Assembly: GCA_014378065.1 (NCBI GenBank)
Contig: JACMOK010000069.1
Location: 1-64,000, forward strand
Direction of reading: 5' to 3'
Source: Flavobacterium sp.
GTDB taxonomy: Bacteria > Bacteroidota > Bacteroidia > Flavobacteriales > Flavobacteriaceae
DNA: 64,000 nucleotides
A model generated the notes under the pieces. It did not search any database. It saw nothing but the letters and a program-made list of their open reading frames with translations, and was not told the DNA's origin. Below are positions 1 through 10,199 of this stretch, piece after piece. Both the position numbers and the translations under genes were made by a program. Numbering within the stretch: position 1 is the stretch's first letter; every line of letters starts with the position of its first letter.

Positions 1-912
1 GCAGACTATGCACAAAATGTCGCCACGACTTCCAAAGATTCCAATATTAAAAATAAAATAGCCATCATCTATGCCCAAGGAGAAATAGGAAGCGGAGAGG
101 GCGATGTGGGTACAATTGGAGAAGATTCTATGCGCCGTTCGTTGCAAGAAGCCAAAAAGGATAAAAACACGAAAGCGATTGTATTGCGCATTGACTCGCC
201 TGGTGGAAATGCATTAACTTCCGATTTAATTTGGAGGGAAATCGAATTGACCAAAAAATCGAAACCCGTGATTGTATCTATGGGGAATCTCGCTGCTTCC
301 GGCGGCTATTATATTGCTTGTAACGCCAATCGTATTTTTGCAGAGAATAATACCATTACCGGATCTATCGGCGTTTTTGGCCTATTGCCTAATTTCACCC
401 AACTGACCTCAAAAATGGGAATCAATGCAGAACAAGTAAGCACCCATGAGAATGCGGCCGACTACAGTTTGTTTAAGCCTATGGATGAAAGATACAGAGC
501 ATTCGCTCAGGAAGGTGTCGAAAAAATATACATTACTTTTGTTAACCGAGTGGCTGCAGGCAGAAGGATGACTTTTGAACAAGTGGATGCTATTGCTCAA
601 GGTCGCGTATGGTCTGGTGCGGAAGCTTTAAAAATTGGACTGGTTGATAAAATTGGAGGTCTCGATGATGCTTTAAAATATGCGGCCGCTTTGGTTAAAT
701 CTAAAGAATACAAAACCCAAAATTTCCCTACCTACGAAAAAAACATTCAAGACTTGCTGGGCAATTTGGGAATTCCTTTTTTAAAAACCAAAGAAAATAT
801 GATTCGGGAAGAAGTTGGGGAAGAAAATTATAAAGTCATTGAACAAATCCGTAAAGTACAATCCAGAAAAGGCATTCAGGCAAGTTTACCCTTTGAATTC
901 AACATCAATTAA
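1..912 (+). CDS. sppA: Signal peptide peptidase SppA (protease IV family), 5' end outside window
   Basis: Frame is open from base 1 (ADYAQNVATTSKDSNIKNKIAIIYAQGEIGSGEGD...). LRIDSPGGNALTSDLIWREI and GNLAASGGYYIACNANRIFAENNTITGSIGVFG are typical of SppA. Confidence 0.93.
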   Translation, partial: ADYAQNVATTSKDSNIKNKIAIIYAQGEIGSGEGDVGTIGEDSMRRSLQEAKKDKNTKAIVLRIDSPGGNALTSDLIWREIELTKKSKPVIVSMGNLAASGGYYIACNANRIFAENNTITGSIGVFGLLPNFTQLTSKMGINAEQVSTHENAADYSLFKPMDERYRAFAQEGVEKIYITFVNRVAAGRRMTFEQVDAIAQGRVWSGAEALKIGLVDKIGGLDDALKYAAALVKSKEYKTQNFPTYEKNIQDLLGNLGIPFLKTKENMIREEVGEENYKVIEQIRKVQSRKGIQASLPFEFNIN

Positions 913-963
913 AAAAGTATTTAACCCGCATTGACCACATAAATTCATCTTAAATTTTTTATC

Positions 964-3528
964 ATGATTAAGACTGTACTAAAAATTATTGGCATCTTGC
1001 TTTTGCTCGCAGTAATTTCAGCGTTTGCTATTCCTTATTTTTTTAAGGATCAGATTAAAGCCAAAATTGCTAAGGCCATCAACGAAAAAGTAGACGCTAG
1101 CGTTTCCTTTGCAGATGCCGATTTGAGTTTGTTCAAAAGTTTTCCGCAAGCGAACGTAACGGTCAGCCGACTATTGATCATCAATAAAGCGCCATTTCTG
1201 GGAGATACTTTAATTTCGTTGGGCGAAGTGAATCTTAAAATGTCCATCAAAGAATTGTTTAAAGCCAAAGAGGAGCCTATGATTGTTGAGGCGGTGTCGA
1301 GTCAAAATGGTTTGATCAACATTATTTTCAATAAAGAGGGCGTGGGTAATTTTGATATCGCCTTAAAAAATAATAGCAAAAATGATGGAAAGAGCAATCC
1401 GCTTTCACTTAAAATAAAAGAATACAACGTAACCAATCTAAAATTCAAATATTTTGATGAAAGTGCTAAAATTAAAATGATTATTGACAGCATTAACCAT
1501 TCGGGTACCGGAGATTTTGCAGCTTCAAAATTGGATCTTGTGACAAAGTCGACCGCAAAGATTTCGCTATTTATGGATAAAGTGAATTACATGAATCGGG
1601 TGCCATTGACTTTGGATGCGGTCTTGGGAATTGATCTTGACAAAAGCAAATATACTTTTAAAGAAAACAAAGCATTAATCAATTTGCTGCCATTAGAATT
1701 TGACGGTTTCATTCAGCTGGTGGAAGCAGGGCAGGAATACGATTTAAAATTTAAAACGCCAACTTCGAGTTTTCAGAATTTTTTAGGATTAATTCCAGCA
1801 GCGTATGCCGGAAGTTTAAAAGACGTGAAAACTACGGGAGATTTTACCATTTCCGGGTTTGCTAAAGGATTGTACGGCGATAAAAGCGTACCTAAATTCA
1901 ACGTCGCCATCGGATCAAACAATGCTTCATTCCAATATGCAAATCTTCCAAAATCGGTTCAAAGCATCGTAATTGACACCAAAATCATCAACGAAACGGG
2001 TTTAATGAATGACACCTATATCAATCTCGATAAGCTGTCTTTTCGAATTGACCAGGATATTTTTAATGCAAAGGCTACAATAAAGAATATTTCAGAAAAT
2101 CCTTTAGTCGATGCGCAATTGAAAGGTATAATTAATTTGTCAAATGTTTCACATGCCTATCCGATAAAGTTAAAGGTGCCGCTATCCGGAGTTTTAAATG
2201 CCGATGTAAATACTAAATTTGACATGAAATCTGTAGAAACCAACCAATATGAAAACATGCAGAATTCTGGAGATATGACCTTAACCGGTTTTAAATATGT
2301 TGACGATACCAACAAAACCACGAATATTAATAAGGCCATCCTTCAGTTTACCAACACCCGCATTAACCTTCAGGAATTAGATTTGACAACTGGAAAAACC
2401 GATATGAAAGTGGATGGTGTTCTTGAGAATTTTTATGGTTTTATGTTTAAAAATCAGGAACTGAAAGGCAATTTTAACATGCAATCAAATCAGTTTGCCG
2501 TATCCGATTTTATGACAACGGTTCCGCCTAAAGCCAACGAAAAGCCAAAAGAGGCAGTCAAAATTCCGGCCTTTCTGAATTGTTCATTGACGGCACGCGC
2601 CAATACCGTCTTATATGACAATCTGACGATGAAGAATGTATCGGGAAAAATCATCATTAAAGACCAAAAAGTAACCTTAGTCAATGTCAAATCTTCGATC
2701 TTTGGAGGGCAAATTGCGGCGAATGGCGACGTGTCGACCAAAGGCAAATCGCCAGTTTTTAATATGAATTTAGGACTAAGCGAAGTAGACATTCAGCAAA
2801 CTTTTACCCAATTGGAGATGTTAAAGAAAATTGCGCCGATTGCTGGCGTGATTAATGGAAAATTGAATTCTACAATTAAAGTATCCGGAAATTTAGATGC
2901 TACAGAAATGACGCCAAATTTGGCCAGTTTGTCCGGCGATCTTATCGGTCAATTACTATCAACAACCATAAGTCCGAGCAACTCGGAACTCTTGACTACT
3001 TTATCTGACAATATCAAATTCATCGATTTGAAAAAACTAAACTTAAACGATTTAAAAACCGCGTTGACTTTTAAAGACGGAAAAGTAAATTTAAAGCCCT
3101 TTGATATAAAATACCAGGATATTAAAGTCAATGTTGGAGGGCAACATGGTTTTGACCAAAGCATGAATTACAACCTTAAGTTTGATGTACCAGCAAAATA
3201 TCTGGGAACCGAAGCCAATAAACTGATTGCTAAATTAACACCGGCCGAGGCCAACAAGTTGCAAAACGTACCCATCAACGCAGTGATTACTGGAAATTTT
3301 AAAAGTCCGAAAATAACCACCGATATGAAAAGTGCGGTGACTAATTTGGCCAACCAGTTGGTCAATCAGCAAAAGGAAAAATTGATTCAACAAGGAACAT
3401 CTGCTCTAGGAAATATTTTGAACGGCGGAACGAAAAAAGATACAACCAAACCCAAAACGCCTGTAAAAGAGGATCTCAAAACCAAGGCTGGAGATTTGTT
3501 AAATGGCTTATTTAATAAGAAGAAATAA
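964..3528 (+). CDS. AsmA-like family protein
   Basis: 854-aa ORF with N-terminal TM, AsmA-type N-terminus and C-terminal region (SGDLIGQLLSTTISPSNSELLTTLSDNIKF...LKPFDIKYQDIKVNVGGQHGFDQSMNYNLKFDVP). Confidence 0.85.
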   Translation: MIKTVLKIIGILLLLAVISAFAIPYFFKDQIKAKIAKAINEKVDASVSFADADLSLFKSFPQANVTVSRLLIINKAPFLGDTLISLGEVNLKMSIKELFKAKEEPMIVEAVSSQNGLINIIFNKEGVGNFDIALKNNSKNDGKSNPLSLKIKEYNVTNLKFKYFDESAKIKMIIDSINHSGTGDFAASKLDLVTKSTAKISLFMDKVNYMNRVPLTLDAVLGIDLDKSKYTFKENKALINLLPLEFDGFIQLVEAGQEYDLKFKTPTSSFQNFLGLIPAAYAGSLKDVKTTGDFTISGFAKGLYGDKSVPKFNVAIGSNNASFQYANLPKSVQSIVIDTKIINETGLMNDTYINLDKLSFRIDQDIFNAKATIKNISENPLVDAQLKGIINLSNVSHAYPIKLKVPLSGVLNADVNTKFDMKSVETNQYENMQNSGDMTLTGFKYVDDTNKTTNINKAILQFTNTRINLQELDLTTGKTDMKVDGVLENFYGFMFKNQELKGNFNMQSNQFAVSDFMTTVPPKANEKPKEAVKIPAFLNCSLTARANTVLYDNLTMKNVSGKIIIKDQKVTLVNVKSSIFGGQIAANGDVSTKGKSPVFNMNLGLSEVDIQQTFTQLEMLKKIAPIAGVINGKLNSTIKVSGNLDATEMTPNLASLSGDLIGQLLSTTISPSNSELLTTLSDNIKFIDLKKLNLNDLKTALTFKDGKVNLKPFDIKYQDIKVNVGGQHGFDQSMNYNLKFDVPAKYLGTEANKLIAKLTPAEANKLQNVPINAVITGNFKSPKITTDMKSAVTNLANQLVNQQKEKLIQQGTSALGNILNGGTKKDTTKPKTPVKEDLKTKAGDLLNGLFNKKK

Positions 3529-3567
3529 TAACTTTTCTATTCTCCAAAGATGCTAAATATGGGTTTT

Positions 3568-4362
3568 TTACAACTCCATACGCACGACGTAGCCCTCGTG
3601 ACTTCGCACATTAAAAACAGTGCCGTCTGCAAAAATTAAGTATTGTCCTTTGATTCCGATCAGTTTTCCATTAAAATGGGGAGTGTTTTCTAAACTTAAA
3701 CTCTTCACTTTTTTTGGATAAGATAAAACGGGATATTTCATTTCATAGACGTCGGTAGCGCCTTGATAGAAAAATTCTTGTACTTCATCGGGTAAAAGTT
3801 GTTGCAGTTTTAATTTGTGTTCTATTAAATCAGCAAAGACAATTTCATTAGTCAACATTTTACGCCAATTGGTTTTATCAGAATAATGACTTTTTAAAAG
3901 GACCTCGGTGATTCCGGCCAAGTAACGATTGGGAACTTCTACTACTACCAAAGCTTTTTCAGCACCTTGGTCGATCCAACGCGTTGGCATTTGCGTTTTT
4001 CTGGTGACGCCCACTTTAACTTCACTCGATAAAGCCAGGTAAACAAGGTGCGGCTGTAATTGCACTTTAGATTCATATACTAAATCCCGATCGGCGACAC
4101 CCAAGTGCGCAGTACTCAATTCGGGTTTCATAATCCAATCTCCCACTGATGGACTAGAATAAAAACAATCATAGCAAAATCCTTGGCGGTAAATTTTCTT
4201 TTTTTTGTAACAATTTAAACATTGATATCCATCAAAATGAAGGGAAATTTCTTTGTTAAGAAGTTGGTTTAAATTAAGGAAATCATTTTCAAAAACCAAA
4301 TAATACTGGATCGGATTTCCCAATTCGGTTTGCATTTTGGTAAGAACACCTTGATAAGTCAT
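3568..4362 (-). CDS. DUF2797 family protein with zinc-ribbon-like CxxC pairs
   Basis: 264-aa ORF; CLNCYKKKKIYRQGFCYDC; VYLALSSEVKVGVTRKTQMPTRWIDQGA. Confidence 0.75.
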   Translation of the reverse strand: MTYQGVLTKMQTELGNPIQYYLVFENDFLNLNQLLNKEISLHFDGYQCLNCYKKKKIYRQGFCYDCFYSSPSVGDWIMKPELSTAHLGVADRDLVYESKVQLQPHLVYLALSSEVKVGVTRKTQMPTRWIDQGAEKALVVVEVPNRYLAGITEVLLKSHYSDKTNWRKMLTNEIVFADLIEHKLKLQQLLPDEVQEFFYQGATDVYEMKYPVLSYPKKVKSLSLENTPHFNGKLIGIKGQYLIFADGTVFNVRSHEGYVVRMEL

Positions 4363-4473
4363 TCGATTCTATAGGATTTCTTGATTTTTTTACTATTTTT
4401 GGTATGGTCGTAAAGTTATGAATTTGGAATCGACATTTCCAAATTCAACTCTAAAATCTAAAACCAATAGAAC

Positions 4474-6000
4474 ATGCCCTTACCAATTATAAATTCTATT
4501 GCTTCTTGGGTTTTAAAACAACGCATTCATCAAATGGAGTTGTTTTTAAAGTATCCAAATGAAGTACAAGAAGAGTTGCTGATGAATCTGATTCGTTCGG
4601 CAGAAAATACGGTCATTGGCAAAAACTACGATTACTTTTCAATCAAATCCTATCAAACTTTTACAGAGCGGGTTCCGATATCTACCTACGAAGATTTAGA
4701 GCCACTTATCGAAAAAACGCGTCAGGGCGAGCAAAATATTTTCTGGCCTACACCGGTAAAATGGTTTGCCAAATCAAGCGGAACCACCAATGCCAAAAGT
4801 AAATTTATTCCAGTCAGCAATGAAGCTTTAGAAGATTGCCACTACAAGGGAAGTAAAGATTTGCTTTGCCTGTACTTAAACAATAATGAAGATTCTGAAT
4901 TGTTTATTGGGAAAAGTCTGCGTTTGGGTGGAAGTTCACAGATTTACGAAAACAACAACACCTTTTTTGGAGACTTGTCTGCCATTTTAATTGAAAACAT
5001 GCCGATTTGGGCTGAATTTAGCAGTACCCCGAGCAACAAAGTGTCATTGATGAGCGAATGGGAGAGCAAAATTCAGGCAATCATTAATGAATCTAGAAAC
5101 GAAAACGTGACCAGTTTTGCAGGTGTTCCATCGTGGATGCTAGTCTTAATGAATAAGATTTTAGAAGAAACAGGAAAGGAAAATTTGTTTGAGATCTGGC
5201 CCAATTTAGAGGTTTATTTTCACGGCGGGGTGAGTTTTGATCCGTATCGCGAACAATATCAAAAAATACTGAAGGGTCATGATTTTAAATACTACGAAAT
5301 TTACAATGCCTCTGAAGGATTTTTCGCTATTCAAGATTTGAACAATTCAAATGATTTATTGTTAATGCTAGACTATGGCATCTTTTACGAATTTATACCA
5401 ATGGATATTTTTGGAACTCCCGAAGAAAAAGCCATTCGACTATCAGAAGTAGAATTGCATAAAAACTACGCGGTAGTCATTACAACAAACGCCGGCTTGT
5501 GGCGCTATTTGGTTGGTGATACACTCCGATTTACATCACTGGAACCGTATCGCATTCGGGTAACCGGCCGAACCAAGCACCACATTAATGTTTTTGGGGA
5601 AGAACTTATGGTTGAAAACGCAGATCGTGCTATTGCCCATACGTGCCAAATGACCAAAACCGAAATTGTAGATTATACGGTAGCACCAATTTTTATGAAA
5701 GATAAAGAAAAAGGTGGGCATGAATGGATTGTCGAATTCAAGAAGAAACCTGAAAATCCTGTGATATTCCAAAAGATTCTGGACGACACTTTACAATCTT
5801 TGAATTCTGATTATGAAGCCAAACGATACAATAACACCACTTTAAATCCGTTAGTTTTAAATATTGCGCGACCAAATTTGTTTTATGATTGGTTAAAAGA
5901 ACAAAATAAGTTGGGCGGCCAACATAAAGTCCCGAGGCTATCCAACGAACGGCACTATCTCGAACAACTAAAAAATATGCACGTCGGCATTACCCATTAA
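4474..6000 (+). CDS. GH3 auxin-responsive promoter family protein (acyl-adenylating family)
   Basis: 508-aa ORF; FAKSSGTTNAKSKFIPVS and NAGLWRYLVGDTLRFTS are GH3 family motifs. Confidence 0.88.
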   Translation: MPLPIINSIASWVLKQRIHQMELFLKYPNEVQEELLMNLIRSAENTVIGKNYDYFSIKSYQTFTERVPISTYEDLEPLIEKTRQGEQNIFWPTPVKWFAKSSGTTNAKSKFIPVSNEALEDCHYKGSKDLLCLYLNNNEDSELFIGKSLRLGGSSQIYENNNTFFGDLSAILIENMPIWAEFSSTPSNKVSLMSEWESKIQAIINESRNENVTSFAGVPSWMLVLMNKILEETGKENLFEIWPNLEVYFHGGVSFDPYREQYQKILKGHDFKYYEIYNASEGFFAIQDLNNSNDLLLMLDYGIFYEFIPMDIFGTPEEKAIRLSEVELHKNYAVVITTNAGLWRYLVGDTLRFTSLEPYRIRVTGRTKHHINVFGEELMVENADRAIAHTCQMTKTEIVDYTVAPIFMKDKEKGGHEWIVEFKKKPENPVIFQKILDDTLQSLNSDYEAKRYNNTTLNPLVLNIARPNLFYDWLKEQNKLGGQHKVPRLSNERHYLEQLKNMHVGITH

Positions 6001-6003
6001 TTT

Positions 6004-6135
6004 ATGAGATTAATAATTTTATTTATTATCGCTTTGATTTCTTTAAATGCCTGTGGCCCGCACCGAATGAGTTGTGGAGCTAGGGGAATTTGCAATACTG
6101 CTGCTGAAACTACTAAACTTGATAGGAAATCCTGA
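6004..6135 (+). CDS. Putative 43-aa small lipoprotein (below the ORF-track cutoff)
   Basis: Reads MRLIILFIIALISLNACGPHRMSCGARGICNTAAETTKLDRKS*; hydrophobic leader followed by a lipobox-like LNAC; 3 nt after the GH3 stop. Confidence 0.55.
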   Translation: MRLIILFIIALISLNACGPHRMSCGARGICNTAAETTKLDRKS

Positions 6136-6309
6136 GGGTATTCGTGTTAGTGCCTTATTAGAGCATGAGATTTATCGAGAATAGACAATAATACTTTTAT
6201 TTGTCTTTGTTCAAAACAAAAAAGTCATCTCAAATACAAATTAAGTTCCACGAGAAAGAAGTCGCGTTTGGTATTAAACCGATGAGACTTTATTAGTTAT
6301 CTAACCAAT

Positions 6310-7542
6310 TTACGATGCAATTTCCAGTCTCTTTAGTAAGTTTTTACTTAAGGTGTCTTGTGCATAATCTCTATCAATACGCAATATTTTTTCATCTGAA
6401 CTCGGTAAGTCATACATCGCATCGGTAAGAATTGCTTCACATAAAGATCGCAACCCTCGGGCGCCAAGTTTATATTCAAGGGCTTTTTCAACAATAAAGT
6501 CCAACGCTTCCTCAGTAATGTTGAAATCCACACCATCCATAGCGAATAGTTTTTGATATTGTTTGATTAATGCGTTTTTAGGTTCCGTCAGAATCGCTCT
6601 CAATGTTTCTCTATCCAACGGATCCATATGGGTTAGCACCGGAAGACGGCCAATGATTTCAGGAATCAATCCAAAATCTTTGATATCTTTTGGTATGATG
6701 TATTGCAATAAATTGTCTTTATCAATATTATCTGCATTTTTAGAAGTGCTGTAACCCACCGCTTGACGGTTGAGACGCTTAGAAATTATTCGTTCGATGC
6801 CGTCGAAGGCTCCTCCCGCTATAAATAAAATATCTTTGGTATTGACTTCAACAAATTTTTGGTCTGGATGTTTTCGTCCTCCTTTTGGCGGAACATTCAC
6901 TACTGTACCTTCCAACAATTTTAACAACGCTTGTTGCACCCCTTCGCCAGATACGTCACGAGTGATGGAGGGATTATCGCTTTTACGAGCAATTTTGTCT
7001 ATCTCGTCAATGAACACAATTCCTCTTTCAGCCTTGGTAACGTCATAGTCTGCCGCTTGTAAGAGTCTTGTCAATATGCTTTCGACATCTTCGCCAACAT
7101 ATCCCGCTTCTGTTAAAACAGTGGCATCTACAATGGCCAAAGGAACGTCGAGCATTCTAGCAATGGTTTTGGCTACTAAAGTTTTGCCGGTTCCGGTTTG
7201 ACCTACCATAATGATGTTGCTTTTTTCAATTTCGACATCATCATTGAGTTGCTGCTGCATCAAGCGTTTGTAATGGTTATAAACTGCAACGGCCATGACT
7301 TTTTTGGTTTGATCCTGCCCAATAACGTACTGGTCTAAAAAGGCCCTAATTTCTTTTGGTTTTTTTAACACCAAGTCTACCACTAGTTTGGAATTCCCAT
7401 TCGTTTTAAGTTCTTCCAAAACGATCCCATGCGCCTGTTCAATGCATTTATCACAAATGTGGGCATTGATTCCCGCAATTAATAGATTGGTTTCTGGTTT
7501 TTTTCTTCCACAGAATGAACAATCTAATATTTCTTTTGCCAT
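6310..7542 (-). CDS. clpX: ATP-dependent Clp protease ATP-binding subunit ClpX
   Basis: N-terminal zinc domain [26 protein letters not shown], Walker [26 protein letters not shown]. Confidence 0.98.
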   Translation of the reverse strand: MAKEILDCSFCGRKKPETNLLIAGINAHICDKCIEQAHGIVLEELKTNGNSKLVVDLVLKKPKEIRAFLDQYVIGQDQTKKVMAVAVYNHYKRLMQQQLNDDVEIEKSNIIMVGQTGTGKTLVAKTIARMLDVPLAIVDATVLTEAGYVGEDVESILTRLLQAADYDVTKAERGIVFIDEIDKIARKSDNPSITRDVSGEGVQQALLKLLEGTVVNVPPKGGRKHPDQKFVEVNTKDILFIAGGAFDGIERIISKRLNRQAVGYSTSKNADNIDKDNLLQYIIPKDIKDFGLIPEIIGRLPVLTHMDPLDRETLRAILTEPKNALIKQYQKLFAMDGVDFNITEEALDFIVEKALEYKLGARGLRSLCEAILTDAMYDLPSSDEKILRIDRDYAQDTLSKNLLKRLEIAS

Positions 7543-7627
7543 TTTTATTTAGATTTGAGAGTTGAGGATTGAGCTATTCGCTAATTAGTTAAAAATAGAC
7601 TAATATAACAGTCCTGAAATCCTATTT

Positions 7628-8302
7628 TTAGCTTCTTCTTAAAACCTCATCGATCATTCCGTAATCTTTGGCTTCATCAGCAATCATCCAATAATCACGT
7701 TCACTGTCTTTATGCACTCTTTCAAATGTTTGCCCAGAATGTTTCGAAATAATTTGGTACAACTCATCTTTTAGCTTTAACATTTCGCGTAGGTTGATTT
7801 CCATATCTGTCGCTACACCTTGCGCTCCTCCTGAAGGCTGGTGAATCATCACTCGGGAGTGCGGCAGGGCAGAACGTTTTCCAGCGGCACCGGCACACAA
7901 TAAAACAGCACCCATAGAGGCCGCCATTCCGGTACAAATCGTTGCTACATCTGGCTTGATATATTGCATGGTGTCGTAAATACCCAATCCGGCATAAACG
8001 CTTCCGCCTGGCGAATTTAGATAAATCTGAATATCTTTAGAAGCATCTGCACTTTCCAAGAAGAGCAATTGGGCCTGAACAATGTTGGCAATTTGATCGT
8101 CAATTCCGGTTCCTAGAAAAATAATTCTGTCCATCATTAGACGTGAAAATACATCGAGTTGCGAGATATTGAGTTGGCGTTCTTCGATGATGTAAGGGGT
8201 CATTCCTGTTGGTGTCATTGCATTGACAAGCTTGTCGTAGTACAAGTTGTTTACACCATGATGTTTTGTAGCAAATTTTTTAAACTCTTTACCGTAATTC
8301 AT
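7628..8302 (-). CDS. clpP: ATP-dependent Clp protease proteolytic subunit ClpP
   Basis: GMAASMGAVLLCAGAAGKRSALPHSRVMIHQPSGGAQG catalytic motifs; upstream of clpX on the same strand. Confidence 0.98.
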   Translation of the reverse strand: MNYGKEFKKFATKHHGVNNLYYDKLVNAMTPTGMTPYIIEERQLNISQLDVFSRLMMDRIIFLGTGIDDQIANIVQAQLLFLESADASKDIQIYLNSPGGSVYAGLGIYDTMQYIKPDVATICTGMAASMGAVLLCAGAAGKRSALPHSRVMIHQPSGGAQGVATDMEINLREMLKLKDELYQIISKHSGQTFERVHKDSERDYWMIADEAKDYGMIDEVLRRS

Positions 8303-8340
8303 AGTAATATATCTTTTTTATAGCTTTTTTTGAAACAAAT

Positions 8341-8370
8341 TGAGCGTCAAAACCCAAATTTTGACGCTCA
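8341..8370. terminator. Perfect hairpin between tig and clpP (terminator or attenuator-like)
   Basis: TGAGCGTCAAAA-CCCAAA-TTTTGACGCTCA, 12-bp perfect inverted repeat; only weak T-richness follows on the minus strand. Confidence 0.6.
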
Positions 8371-8392
8371 AATATAGTCATTATTTTTAAAT

Positions 8393-9718
8393 CTATTCGC
8401 CGTAAGAAGCGGCAATAAATTCTTGGTAAGAAACTTCTTTCGTTTTTGCGTTTGCTTTTTCTTTAAAAAGCTGTAACATTTTGTCGCTGGCGACCTGTTC
8501 AGACATCCGTCTGACCTCATCCTGATTCGACAAAACTCTAGCGACAATACTTTCCACTTCTTGGTCTGTAGGATTTGTTTGTCCGTATTGTGCCATTTGC
8601 TGGCGGATGGCATTTGTAGTAAATGCTTTTAAATCTTCGAAATTAATTTGGATGTTGCTTTGTGCCAATGCTTTTCCTTCTATAAGTTGAAAACGCAATC
8701 CCTTTTCCGATCTCGCATATTCGGCTTCGGCTTCGGCTGGCGATAGTTTTTTGTCTCCCACCGTTTGCAACCACTTTTTTAGAAATTCAGAAGGCAGTTC
8801 AAATTTCGTATTGTCGATTAAAAAATTGGTGACATCCGCTAATAACTTTTGATCAGATTGCTGCGCGAATTGGTTTTCGGCATCCATTTTAATTTTTGCT
8901 TTCAATTCGTCCAAAGAAGCAATTTTTCCTTCTCCAAACAATTTATCAAACAATTCTTGATTTAATTCAGCCAACTCAGTTCCGTTGATGGCTTCTATAG
9001 TAAACGCCACCTCAACTGCTAATTCATGCACGTCATCATGGCCTATTTTCATCACGTCCATCAACTGGTGGTCGTCCTCAAACAATCCTTGGGTATTAAC
9101 AGTCACCACATCGTCTACCTTTTTTCCCAGAAAAAGTTCGGCAGTTTTGCGGTCTTTAAATATGGTTAGTGACAACGTCGCCTTAGCATTAATGCCTTTC
9201 TCTTCGTTGATAAAAGTGCCGGTTACATCACAATTTTCTGCCACAACAGTATGTGGAATGGCTTTGCCAAATTGTTTTTGAATACGTTGCACTTGCTCCT
9301 CTATTAATTTGGTGTCTGCTTTAACTACATATTTTACGATGTCGTTTTCGGCCTCAAGATTTAGTTCAAATTCTGGTGCCAAACCAATTTCATATTCAAA
9401 AACCAACTCGGCATCATCCCATGAAAAATTTCCATTGATTTTGGGAAGTGGTGAACCCAACATATTTAGTCTTTCCGATTGCAAATACCTGCTTAAAGCC
9501 AATTCGATTACTTTATTTATTTCTTCGATTTTGATGCCTTTGCCATATTGCTTTTCCACAAGGTCTTTCGGTACAGCTCCTTTTCTAAATCCTTTAACGG
9601 TAGCCAAGGGCATTTTTTCGTTTATTCTTTTTTGTACCTGACCTTTGTAATCCATTGGGGTGACGGTCATGACAATTACTTCATTTACTGCGTCAATTGC
9701 TACTCTTTTAATATCCAT
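8393..9718 (-). CDS. tig: Trigger factor
   Basis: 441 aa; N-terminal GFRKGAVPKDLVEKQYG signature-like motif; tig-clpP-clpX order. Confidence 0.95.
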   Translation of the reverse strand: MDIKRVAIDAVNEVIVMTVTPMDYKGQVQKRINEKMPLATVKGFRKGAVPKDLVEKQYGKGIKIEEINKVIELALSRYLQSERLNMLGSPLPKINGNFSWDDAELVFEYEIGLAPEFELNLEAENDIVKYVVKADTKLIEEQVQRIQKQFGKAIPHTVVAENCDVTGTFINEEKGINAKATLSLTIFKDRKTAELFLGKKVDDVVTVNTQGLFEDDHQLMDVMKIGHDDVHELAVEVAFTIEAINGTELAELNQELFDKLFGEGKIASLDELKAKIKMDAENQFAQQSDQKLLADVTNFLIDNTKFELPSEFLKKWLQTVGDKKLSPAEAEAEYARSEKGLRFQLIEGKALAQSNIQINFEDLKAFTTNAIRQQMAQYGQTNPTDQEVESIVARVLSNQDEVRRMSEQVASDKMLQLFKEKANAKTKEVSYQEFIAASYGE

Positions 9719-9805
9719 TGCTTCTTTAATTTACATCCTAAATTTGGGTGGCAAAATTAATACATTTTTGCAACCCCACCAAGCTTTTAAGATTTTGTGA
9801 TTGTA

Positions 9806-10150
9806 TTATTTATTTCCGCCGGTTAGAGAAAACATTACCGACTGCAATATCGAGAGAATAATACTAAAAAACAGCGCCGTCAATATACCGTCAACAGCAA
9901 ATCCGCCGACGATTTTGGTACACAATAAAATTATCAGCGCGTTGATTACCAGTAAAAACAACCCTAAAGTCAGGATCGTCACGGGCAAAGTCAATAGTAC
10001 CAATATTGGTTTTATAAAAAGATTCAGCAAAGCCAAAACGATCGCAACAATAATTGAAGTAGTAAAACTGGCCACCGTAACGCCGGGCATAAAATGCGCT
10101 ATAACAATTACTAGAAAAGCGGTGACTAAAATTCTGAGGATTATATTCAT
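9806..10150 (-). CDS. Phage-holin-family (4-TMS) small membrane protein
   Basis: 114 aa, about four TM helices, ALLNLFIKPILVLLTLPVTILTLGLFLLVINALIILL. Confidence 0.8.
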   Translation of the reverse strand: MNIILRILVTAFLVIVIAHFMPGVTVASFTTSIIVAIVLALLNLFIKPILVLLTLPVTILTLGLFLLVINALIILLCTKIVGGFAVDGILTALFFSIILSILQSVMFSLTGGNK

Positions 10151-10199
10151 CTTTTTAATTTTTAATTTTACTAAAAGTAGTCAATTTTTTAGTGCCGCT

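Noticed and set aside
9806-10150. Prophage signal from the holin-family gene
   Set aside because: Isolated 4-TMS protein of a family common in bacterial chromosomes; no other phage genes nearby.
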